The translations under genes were made by a program, and so were the position numbers. The notes beneath the pieces are model-generated. The model was given only the letters and a program-made list of their open reading frames with translations, had not been told where the DNA came from and did no database searches. Shown piece by piece: positions 1 through 5,387 of a DNA stretch of 5,407 bases. Numbering within the stretch: the stretch's first letter is position 1; each line of letters begins with the position of its first letter. This DNA comes from JAZTZP01 sp045637525 (lineage in GTDB: Bacteria; Bacillota; Clostridia; UBA1381), in contig JAZTZP010000132.1 of assembly GCA_045637525.1 (NCBI GenBank), positions 1-5,407 of the forward strand. Direction: 5' to 3'.

Positions 1-35
1 TCCTCCTGTCATGGTTTCTCGTCAATTCCATTATA
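1..35 (-). promoter_or_regulatory. RBS and -10 box of a divergent gene outside the window
   Basis: Read on the minus strand, positions 7-1 give AGGAGGA, a full Shine-Dalgarno sequence. A start codon would therefore be expected a few bases left of the window edge. Upstream of it, positions 35-30 read TATAAT on the minus strand, which would put transcription start near position 23. No convincing -35 hexamer lies 16-18 bp further upstream. A minus-strand ATG at 12-10 is a less likely alternative start, because only a weak purine run precedes it. No coding sequence of this gene can be read, so its identity is unknown. It would be divergent from the glycosidase gene and share the intergenic region with it. 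Confidence 0.45.
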
Positions 36-102
36 CAGGATTTTGAACAAATATGCTCTACTTTTTTGAAAATTTTTTTGTTTTTTTCTAATTTTTTTTA
101 AA

Positions 103-140
103 GCTCTATTTGTCGGACACCCCAACATTTATTATAGAGC
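103..140. repeat. Inverted repeat around a small palindrome
   Basis: The arms GCTCTAT (103-109) and ATAGAGC (134-140) are perfect inverted repeats 24 bases apart. Between them lies TGTCGGACA (111-119), a palindrome about a central G, followed by CCCC in otherwise very A+T-rich DNA. No T-tract follows on either strand, so it does not look like a terminator. Its place between two divergent promoters fits a regulator binding site, or the relic of a mobile element end. Neither can be decided from the sequence. Confidence 0.4.
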
Positions 141-196
141 CTTATTTAAAAGGAACTTTCTATAATAATTAATTCGTAAAAAATAACGAAAAACTA

Positions 197-225
197 TTGA
201 TTTTGGGATAAAATCATGGTATACT
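197..225 (+). promoter_or_regulatory. Sigma-A promoter of the glycosidase gene
   Basis: TTGATT (197-202) and TATACT (220-225) are separated by exactly 17 bp, and TG at 217-218 makes an extended -10. Transcription should start near 232, giving a leader of about 60 bases. Two palindromes are placed where regulators often bind. TTCGT/ACGAA (173-177 and 186-190, 8-base gap) lies just upstream of the -35. CTATC-G-GATAG (224-234) overlaps the end of the -10 and the start point. That they are operators is inference. Confidence 0.75.
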
Positions 226-276
226 ATCGGATAGATAAGATATGTATATGTTAACAATAAAAAGTAAATAAACAGT

Positions 277-283
277 GAGGGAG
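277..283 (+). promoter_or_regulatory. Ribosome-binding site that fixes the glycosidase start
   Basis: GAGGGAG lies 9 bases before the ATG at 293. The alternative in-frame GTG at 275 overlaps this site and has no purine-rich site of its own upstream, so translation from 293 is favoured. Confidence 0.7.
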
Positions 284-292
284 AATTCTGAG

Positions 293-2251
293 ATGTTAAA
301 GTATAAGGATTGGACAGAGCTTAAAGCGAAAAATACCGAAAGCGGTATTTGTGCTGAGGTTTTAAACAGAAAAATTAAATTCCAAAAATCGTTGTTTCCG
401 ACATCAATTACTGTTGGTGATGAGGAAATACTTTATGCTCCGATAGAGCTTAAGGCAAGGTTTGGGGATATAGATGGAGAGTGGAGCGGACATCAGGTGA
501 TATTGCATGAGAATACGGCGGAGAAGGCTGTGTATACTTTTGCTCAGACTGCTGAAAATCTTATAGTTAATGCGGATATTACGATTGAGTTTGACGGGTT
601 TATTAAAGTTGATTTCAGACTTATTCCGTTCTGGTCTTTTCATAAGGATAATGTGCCGCGGCTTACCGGGCTTTATATAGATATTCCGCTTAAAAATAAG
701 TTTTCAGGGCTTATGCATTACTGGCCGAACTGTGAGAGCGGAGTTTGCCTGTCGGCAAGAGTGCTTAATTCTCATTCAACACCCGAGGGGGACACAAAAC
801 TGCCGTTTAAGCCTTATTTCTGGGCAGGCTGGGAATACGGGGGGCTTGGTGTGTGCTGTGAGAGCGATAAGGGCTTTGAGTTGGAAAATCCTGATGAGTG
901 TATAACGGTTTCGAGAAGAGACGAATATACAAACATAAGAATATCACTTTTAGACCACACTCCGGATGACTGGGCCGGCAGAGCTGACGAATGGGGAAAT
1001 AATATAAATCCCATTACATACTCTTTTGCTTTTCAGCCAACGCCTGTAAAGGAATTTGATAATAAAAATCTTCAGAACTGGAGAGCTTTTCATCTTTATG
1101 ATGTGCCGAAATTTCCTATATTTGACGAGGTTAAGGGGAATGGTGACACACTTTTAGAGCGTATTGCTGCATCAGGCGCTAAATGGCTTATTCTTCATGA
1201 GGACTGGACTGTTATTCAGAACTACGGTTTGCCTAAAGATGAAGAGGAATTTAAAAGGTTTGTTAATGACTGTCATAAGCTTGGATTAAAGCTTATGGTG
1301 TATTTCGGTTATGAGGTTTCGTCACTTTATCCGGGATTTAATGATGTTTGTCATGAGTATCTTAATAAAAACGTGAAGGGTAATTTTGTCGGCGGCTGGC
1401 AGAGAGAGCCTATGCAAAGAGACTATACCGTATGCTATCACGGTGGTTACAGCGATGTTATGATTAAACGTGTTGAACGTGTGATGGACGAATACGGAGT
1501 AGACGGAATATATACTGACGGAACGTTTGTTCCGTGGGAGTGTGCAAACGAGGCTCATGGTTGCGGATATCGTGATAAAGACGGTGTACTGCATTTTGAA
1601 TATCCGATTTTTGCTGTCAGAGAACACGTTAAAAAGCTGTATGAGGCTGTTCACAGCAGGGGCGGAAGAATAGACACTCATCAGAGCAGCTGCTGTATGA
1701 TGGCAACATTAGCTTTTGCTGACAGCTATTTCGATGGTGAGAATATACAGGGATTTTTAAGAGAAGATCTCAGTAATATGAAAATGGATACGTTCCGTAC
1801 AGAGTTTATGGGAGAAAATATGGGCATTCCATGCAATTTTATTTCGTATACAAGAGAAGATTTTACTCTCAGAATGCTTGCCGGAATTACTCTTATTCAT
1901 AATGTATATCCGAGAGCAAACAATATAGATGACATTGATTTTATCTCAAAGCTCTGGAGTATATACGATGATTTCGGAACAGATAATGCAGAGTGGTATC
2001 CGTATTTTGAACCGCAAAACGATATAAATGCAGACTGTGACGGCGTTTATATGTCGTATTACAAAAAGGGAAATGAATATCTCGCAATTGTTACTTCTTT
2101 AAATAAAGACACAGAAGAAGCAGAGCTGGGCGTTCCTGAAAATGCGCAAATAACGGATATTTTAGATGGTGAAGAAGTAAGCGTTTCGGGTAAAACAGCG
2201 AAAATTCCGCTTGCTTTCGGAAATATGAAGATATATCGCATTGCACAATAG
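293..2251 (+). CDS. Putative intracellular glycoside hydrolase (TIM-barrel, GH123-like/DUF6067-like)
   Basis: This 652-residue protein has no signal peptide or membrane segment, so it should act in the cytoplasm on imported oligosaccharides. Residues about 1-250 look like an all-beta sandwich. It ends in the FQPTPVK segment (about 247-253), which I associate with DUF6067/GH123-N-type proteins. Residues about 265-555 look like a TIM barrel, with strand-like pieces LILHEDW (300-306), KLMVYFGYE (333-341), GVDGIYTDG (402-410) and SYFDGEN (478-484). D409, D481 and E483 are candidate catalytic or substrate-binding acids, but I cannot assign roles. Residues about 565-652 form a beta-rich C-terminal domain. 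The start is ATG 293, not GTG 275, because of the ribosome-binding site. The gene is monocistronic: it has its own promoter, and a terminator overlaps its stop codon. The nearby SGNH esterase suggests an acylated glycan substrate. The glycosidase fold is likely; the exact family and substrate are uncertain. Confidence 0.8.
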   Translation: MLKYKDWTELKAKNTESGICAEVLNRKIKFQKSLFPTSITVGDEEILYAPIELKARFGDIDGEWSGHQVILHENTAEKAVYTFAQTAENLIVNADITIEFDGFIKVDFRLIPFWSFHKDNVPRLTGLYIDIPLKNKFSGLMHYWPNCESGVCLSARVLNSHSTPEGDTKLPFKPYFWAGWEYGGLGVCCESDKGFELENPDECITVSRRDEYTNIRISLLDHTPDDWAGRADEWGNNINPITYSFAFQPTPVKEFDNKNLQNWRAFHLYDVPKFPIFDEVKGNGDTLLERIAASGAKWLILHEDWTVIQNYGLPKDEEEFKRFVNDCHKLGLKLMVYFGYEVSSLYPGFNDVCHEYLNKNVKGNFVGGWQREPMQRDYTVCYHGGYSDVMIKRVERVMDEYGVDGIYTDGTFVPWECANEAHGCGYRDKDGVLHFEYPIFAVREHVKKLYEAVHSRGGRIDTHQSSCCMMATLAFADSYFDGENIQGFLREDLSNMKMDTFRTEFMGENMGIPCNFISYTREDFTLRMLAGITLIHNVYPRANNIDDIDFISKLWSIYDDFGTDNAEWYPYFEPQNDINADCDGVYMSYYKKGNEYLAIVTSLNKDTEEAELGVPENAQITDILDGEEVSVSGKTAKIPLAFGNMKIYRIAQ

Positions 2252-2278
2252 CAGTTTTATGCTTTGTGCGATTTTGTT
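2240..2278 (+). terminator. Intrinsic terminator overlapping the glycosidase stop codon
   Basis: GCACAA (2243-2248), a bulged T, and AGCA (2250-2253) pair with TGCT (2260-2263) and TTGTGC (2264-2269) around the loop GTTTTA. Three further pairs (one G-T) extend the stem outward. The T-rich tail ATTTTGTT follows (2271-2278). The TAG stop (2249-2251) lies in the left arm, so a terminating ribosome would cover part of the hairpin. Confidence 0.7.
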
Positions 2279-2280
2279 AA

Positions 2281-2342
2281 TGACAGAAATCACGGAACAA
2301 GTATTCCCGGTTGTCCATTATTTCAAGGCCGTTTATGTAATT
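2281..2342 (-). pseudogene. Fragment of a second SGNH hydrolase gene copy
   Basis: This stretch matches 4127-4188, inside the SGNH hydrolase gene, at 60 of 62 bases; 64 of 67 match if it is extended to 2347. Read on the minus strand it encodes NYINGLEIMDNREYLFRDFC, then His and a TAA stop. The intact gene has the same residues (N293-H313) except Ser-Pro in place of Asn-Arg. Both base changes alter the protein. No other part of the esterase gene is recognisable next to it, so this is a remnant. It could come from a deleted paralogue, an unequal recombination, or a duplication made when the neighbouring ATPase segment arrived. Confidence 0.75.
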
Positions 2343-2432
2343 AATATATAACATTTCTCTAAAATATTGCTGAATTTTCATTTGAAAAGATGTAAAATAT
2401 ATATAAAGTTTGTAATTCGTGCAATAAACGGC

Positions 2433-2461
2433 TTGCAATAATCTTGTTTTCGTGATATTAT
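2433..2461 (+). promoter_or_regulatory. Probable promoter of the ATPase gene
   Basis: TTGCAA (2433-2438) and TATTAT (2456-2461) are 17 bp apart, with TGA directly before the -10 (extended -10). The -10 lies inside the first tandem repeat unit. The second unit repeats the TGATATTAT element at 2486-2494 but without a recognisable -35. Transcription would start near 2468. Confidence 0.5.
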
Positions 2462-2521
2462 ATATGTAAATAAATCTTGTTTTCGTGATATTATACGCGT
2501 AAATAAATCTTGTTTATGTGA
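2439..2521 (+). repeat. Tandem repeat, about 2.5 units of 32-33 bp
   Basis: Unit 1 (2439-2470) and unit 2 (2471-2503) share the core ATCTTGTTTTCGTGATATTA. They differ by one inserted A near the start and by three bases near the end. A third, partial unit (2504-2521) matches unit 2 at 16 of 18 bases and runs into the ribosome-binding site of the ATPase gene. Each full unit carries an extended -10-like TGATATTAT, so copy number could affect expression. Confidence 0.75.
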
Positions 2522-2528
2522 AAGGTGA
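2522..2528 (+). promoter_or_regulatory. Ribosome-binding site deciding the ATPase start
   Basis: AAGGTGA ends 4 bases before the ATG at 2533. The in-frame GTG at 2518 lies just upstream of this site and has no ribosome-binding site of its own. The protein therefore most likely begins at 2533. Confidence 0.65.
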
Positions 2529-2532
2529 GATT

Positions 2533-3885
2533 ATGAAAAGGAAAATTTATGATAAATTATTATCATGGAAGAACGAATCCAAAGGTGATACAGCACTTTT
2601 GATTGATGGAGCCCGGCGTGTTGGAAAAAGTTATATTGCAGAAAAATTTGCAAAAATAAATTACAAATCGTATATCATTATAGATTTTAATAGGGCAAGC
2701 AAAGATGTTTGTGATTTATTTGTTAATTATCTTGATGATTTAGACACATTATTTATGTATCTTTCCGGTTATTACAATAAAAAGTTGTATGTAAGAGACA
2801 GCCTTATTATTTTTGATGAAGTGCAGGAATTTCCAAAAGCTCGTGCAGCGATAAAATATTTAGTAGCTGACGGAAGATTTGATTATATAGAGACCGGCTC
2901 TTTAATGTCTATACGAAAGAATGTAAAGGATATTACAATTCCATCTGAAGAGAGACATATTCGCATGTATCCTATGGATTTTGAAGAATTTCTTTGGGCT
3001 ATGGATAACGAAACGCTGATGGATGTTATTCGTGACTGCTTTTCGAAGAAAAAGCCTCTGGGGCAGGCGATGCACCGTAAAGCAATGGACTATTTTCGTC
3101 AATATATGATTGTTGGGGGTATGCCTCAGGCTGTGGGAAAGTATATTAAAACACGTAATTTTGAGGCGGTAGATGTAATTAAACGTGATATTCTTAACTT
3201 ATATCGTGAAGATATTATGAAACATTCTGATGGGAAAGAATGGGAAACAGAAGCAATTTTTGATGAAATTCCGGCGCAGTTGTCCAAGCATGAAAAAAAA
3301 TTCAAATTGAGTGCTGTTAAATCGTCTGCCAGGATGAGGGAATATAGGCAGCCGTTTTATTGGCTGGATGATGCAATGATTATAAATACTTGTTATAATT
3401 CTGCTGAACCTAATATCGGTCTTAAAATGAATATGGAACGCAAGACTTTTAAATGTTATATGGCAGATACGGGTCTTTTGATTAGTCACGCTTTTGATGA
3501 AAACGGAATTGTTGGTGAAGAGATTTATAAGAAGATACTTTTTGATAAATTGTCATTTAATAGTGGAATGATTATGGAGAATATAGTGGCACAGATGCTG
3601 GTTTCTTCAGGGCATAAGCTTTATTTTTTCTCAAAGAATTCAAGAGAAAACGCAGAGGACAGAATGGAAATTGATTTCTTGATTGTAAAAAGTAAAGTAA
3701 CAAATAAACATAATATTTGTCCGATAGAAGTAAAATCCGGTGGCAGGTATACTTTATCTTCCATGGAGAAATTTATAAAAAAATATAAAGAACAAACCAA
3801 TATACCATATGTGCTTCATACCAAGGATTTAAATATTAATGATGGTATTGTGTATTTGCCATTATATATGACTATGTTATTATAA
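2533..3885 (+). CDS. AAA family ATPase with DUF4143 C-terminal domain
   Basis: This 450-residue protein is about the usual length of the AAA_14/DUF4143 family. Walker A is GARRVGKS (residues 26-33, Lys32). Walker B is LIIFDE (91-96, Asp95-Glu96). A TGS sensor-like motif is at 121-123, followed by the family's YPMDFEEFL segment (146-154). The DUF4143 half follows, with YWLDDAMI (276-283), YMADTGLL (309-316) and MENIVAQML (348-356). Near the end, EIDFL (379-383) and PIEVKSG (397-403) form the spaced D...ExK pattern of PD-(D/E)XK nucleases (D381, E399, K401). The C-terminus YLPLYMT is typical, so the gene appears complete. No membrane segment or signal is visible. The biological role of this family is poorly defined; nuclease activity is inference from the motif. 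The gene has its own promoter and ends at a bidirectional terminator. It lies between two direct copies of an SGNH gene segment, and samples of it are poorer in G+C than its neighbours, which suggests separate acquisition. Confidence 0.9.
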   Translation: MKRKIYDKLLSWKNESKGDTALLIDGARRVGKSYIAEKFAKINYKSYIIIDFNRASKDVCDLFVNYLDDLDTLFMYLSGYYNKKLYVRDSLIIFDEVQEFPKARAAIKYLVADGRFDYIETGSLMSIRKNVKDITIPSEERHIRMYPMDFEEFLWAMDNETLMDVIRDCFSKKKPLGQAMHRKAMDYFRQYMIVGGMPQAVGKYIKTRNFEAVDVIKRDILNLYREDIMKHSDGKEWETEAIFDEIPAQLSKHEKKFKLSAVKSSARMREYRQPFYWLDDAMIINTCYNSAEPNIGLKMNMERKTFKCYMADTGLLISHAFDENGIVGEEIYKKILFDKLSFNSGMIMENIVAQMLVSSGHKLYFFSKNSRENAEDRMEIDFLIVKSKVTNKHNICPIEVKSGGRYTLSSMEKFIKKYKEQTNIPYVLHTKDLNINDGIVYLPLYMTMLL

Positions 3886-3996
3886 AGTTTATTGATGTTG
3901 ATATTATAAGCTTTCCAATTCCGGAAGTTGTATTGATAAAACCGGAAAAGATGGTGCAGATTTATGTAGCATAGAGATGAGATTTTATTAACAACG

Positions 3997-4040
3997 AAAT
4001 AATACGAGGTGCTGTGCTTATTCAGTACCTCGTATTATTT
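3997..4040. terminator. Bidirectional intrinsic terminator between convergent genes
   Basis: A perfect 14-bp stem (3997-4010 with 4027-4040, core ATACGAGGT/ACCTCGTAT) is extended by four more pairs, one of them G-T, around an 8-base loop (4015-4022). A T-run ends the right arm on the plus strand, and TTTCGTTGTT follows the stem on the minus strand. It serves both the ATPase and the esterase genes. The 111 bases before it (3886-3996) hold no convincing gene. Confidence 0.8.
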
Positions 4041-4056
4041 TATGATGCGAATTTTA

Positions 4057-5064
4057 TCAGTTCAGGGTGTTTGATATGATTTTTGAAAGATTTTCGCTCA
4101 TTCTTATATGACCGTAATCTGATGGGTGACAGAAATCACGGAACAAGTATTCCGGGCTGTCCATTATTTCAAGGCCGTTTATGTAATTTATATTTTTTAA
4201 GTTGCACTCGCTACTGATGTTTTTCAGAATATCCTCGAAATCCGCAAGCTTCTGATTGAAGCCTTTCAGATTGTTGCCGGAATAGTAAAATCCTGTAAGA
4301 AATATTGGTTTTTCGGGATTTTTTCTGCTTATTCCGCTTACGAGATATTCTGCTTTTTCTTTGAATTCTTCAACTGTATATGCGTTGAGCACATTTATTC
4401 CGAGCTCTAAAAATGCGATGTCCCAATCTGTTTTATTAATGAGATAGTCTGCCATGCTTTTTTCAAGACGGCAGGCGCCTGCCATACCTTTATTATACAC
4501 ATCCATATTCAGACGCTTTGCGGTAAGCTGAAGATAAGAGTTTCTTGAATCTACGGCATAGCACCAATGTGTTATGGAAGAGCCGTAGGCAAGAATTTTT
4601 TTTGACGGCGTTTCCAAAGGCTGCGGTGGGCGGACTTCTTTGTGCATTGCACGTATTCCGTGATAGACCACAGGTGCTTCTGAGTGAAAATAAAATCTCC
4701 ATACATTATGACTGAAGCGACTTTCAAATTTTTCTGCAAAGTCTTTGTCGAGCCCGTCGAAGAAGTCTTTGTTTTCAAATTGAAGAGTTATTTTATTTCC
4801 GGATTTGAGCTTATATGAATCAAAATAGTAGTCGCCGCGCATTACATGAATGTCTACATCTGCCACCGGTGCTTCAAAGGTAATCCAGAATAAATCCGAT
4901 TCTGTTACAAATCTGACCTCGCAACCCATTGCTGCTGAAACCATCCAGGACGCTCTGTTTCTCACATCTTCACATGCCGATGCGGGAAACCTTTGCAAAA
5001 TTACGCCACCGTTAAATTCTTCTGTTTGTTCGATATTAAAAAGCTCTACATTGTTATATATCAT
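4057..5064 (-). CDS. SGNH/GDSL-type hydrolase (probable carbohydrate esterase)
   Basis: This 335-residue protein has a beta-rich N-terminal domain (about 1-145) and a C-terminal SGNH hydrolase domain (about 155-335), an arrangement like SsfX3-type esterases. The SGNH blocks are visible. Block I is YGSSIT (160-165) with probable nucleophile Ser163. Block II is NKGMAGA with Gly193. Block III is LGIN with Asn224. Block V is DFCH, giving the catalytic Asp310 and His313. Such enzymes remove acyl groups, often acetyl, from sugars or other small substrates. There is no signal peptide, so it is probably cytoplasmic. ATG 5064 is preceded by GGAGGA at a 5-base spacing. The gene has its own strong promoter and is convergent with the ATPase gene. 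Together with the glycosidase upstream it suggests use of acylated oligosaccharides, but the substrate is unknown. Codons 293-313 are repeated as a fragment at 2281-2342. Confidence 0.85.
   Translation of the reverse strand: MIYNNVELFNIEQTEEFNGGVILQRFPASACEDVRNRASWMVSAAMGCEVRFVTESDLFWITFEAPVADVDIHVMRGDYYFDSYKLKSGNKITLQFENKDFFDGLDKDFAEKFESRFSHNVWRFYFHSEAPVVYHGIRAMHKEVRPPQPLETPSKKILAYGSSITHWCYAVDSRNSYLQLTAKRLNMDVYNKGMAGACRLEKSMADYLINKTDWDIAFLELGINVLNAYTVEEFKEKAEYLVSGISRKNPEKPIFLTGFYYSGNNLKGFNQKLADFEDILKNISSECNLKNINYINGLEIMDSPEYLFRDFCHPSDYGHIRMSENLSKIISNTLN
4127..4188. repeat. Intact-gene copy of the 62-bp direct repeat
   Basis: This part of the esterase gene matches 2281-2342 in the same orientation with two differences (60 of 62). 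It encodes the segment ending at catalytic Asp310 and His313. The two copies flank the ATPase gene and its terminator, and the distance between their starts is 1846 bp. Confidence 0.85.
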
Positions 5065-5069
5065 TTTAA

Positions 5070-5075
5070 TCCTCC
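5070..5075 (-). promoter_or_regulatory. Ribosome-binding site of the esterase gene
   Basis: On the minus strand GGAGGA stands 5 bases before the ATG at 5064, close to the ideal sequence and spacing for a Firmicute. It supports this start. Confidence 0.8.
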
Positions 5076-5112
5076 GCTCTGCCGTAAAAACAGTATGAAA
5101 TATTTTTTTATA

Positions 5113-5141
5113 AGTATATCATAAAAAACTTTGTTTGTCAA
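5113..5141 (-). promoter_or_regulatory. Strong sigma-A promoter of the esterase gene
   Basis: Read on the minus strand, TTGACA (5141-5136) and TATACT (5118-5113) are exactly 17 bp apart. TGA directly before the -10 makes it an extended -10. Start of transcription is expected near 5106, leaving a leader of about 40 bases. No operator-like palindrome was seen beside it. Nothing recognisable lies between 5142 and 5202. Confidence 0.85.
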
Positions 5142-5202
5142 TATTCTTTGTATGGGTTTCACGGTTTTTGAATGAGTAAACAAACTGTTAACAAGAAAAT
5201 AA

Positions 5203-5231
5203 ATTATAGTTTAGCGGTGCTAAACTATAAT
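5203..5231. repeat. Perfect 13-bp palindromic hairpin at the edge of the hairpin array
   Basis: ATTATAGTTTAGC (5203-5215) and GCTAAACTATAAT (5219-5231) are exact inverted repeats around the loop GGT. No T-tract follows on either strand, so a plain terminator is unlikely. A single base separates it from the first GCGATAT linker, so it appears to be one end of the array. Confidence 0.85.
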
Positions 5232-5232
5232 A

Positions 5233-5324
5233 GCGATATGTCAGCCTTTGGCTGACGCGATATTTGCCTGCCGGCAAGCGATATGTTGACTGAAGTCAAC
5301 GCGATATGTTCGCCAAAGGCGAAC
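5233..5324. repeat. Array of four hairpins separated by GCGATAT linkers
   Basis: The 7-base linker GCGATAT occurs at 5233, 5257, 5278 and 5301. Each linker is followed at once by a perfect hairpin. The four are GTCAGCC-TTT-GGCTGAC (5240-5256), TTGCC-TGCC-GGCAA (5264-5277), GTTGAC-TGAA-GTCAAC (5285-5300) and GTTCGCC-AAA-GGCGAAC (5308-5324). Linkers and hairpins tile the region with no base left over. The stems differ in sequence but every one pairs perfectly, so structure rather than sequence seems to be conserved. No reading frame stays open across the array. I cannot name an established family. Candidates are a REP-like mobile palindromic element, a folded recombination site, or a structured RNA. 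Confidence 0.85.
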
Positions 5325-5332
5325 GTTAAGGT

Positions 5333-5387
5333 ACAAAAGCTCTGCTTTTGTTTGATTAAATATTGAAAAAATGCATAGCAATTTTTC
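5333..5387. repeat. Two further hairpins downstream of the array
   Basis: ACAAAAGC-TCT-GCTTTTGT (5333-5351) is a perfect 8-bp stem. It is followed by TT and could act as a weak plus-strand terminator. GAAAAAATGC-ATA-GCAATTTTTC (5365-5387) pairs with one mismatch. Neither is preceded by the GCGATAT linker, so they may be separate or degenerate members. The last 20 bases hold nothing recognisable. Confidence 0.6.

Noticed and set aside
275..292. Upstream in-frame GTG as start of the glycosidase
   Set aside because: It overlaps the GAGGGAG ribosome-binding site of the ATG at 293 and has no site of its own.
1322..1681. 119-codon minus-strand frame inside the glycosidase gene
   Set aside because: It is antisense to the barrel domain, has no family resemblance and no promoter or ribosome-binding site.
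2518..2532. Upstream in-frame GTG as start of the ATPase
   Set aside because: No purine-rich site precedes it, while AAGGTGA lies correctly before the ATG at 2533.
3919..3947. Inverted repeat TTCCGG/CCGGAA with a 17-base loop
   Set aside because: The stem is only 6 bp with a long loop and no T-tract, so it is not supportable as a terminator or operator beside the much stronger hairpin at 3997-4040.
3843..3974. Open frame of about 43 codons running past the ATPase stop, shifted by one base
   Set aside because: It has no ribosome-binding site, no recognisable family, and the ATPase already ends with its usual family C-terminus. A chance open frame is the simpler reading.
4493..5098. Other-frame open frames across the esterase gene on both strands
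   Set aside because: They overlap a well-supported gene with all SGNH motifs and have no start signals or recognisable domains.
5233..5324. CRISPR array
   Set aside because: The constant part is only 7 bases, and the parts between are short perfect hairpins rather than unpaired spacers of about 30 bases.
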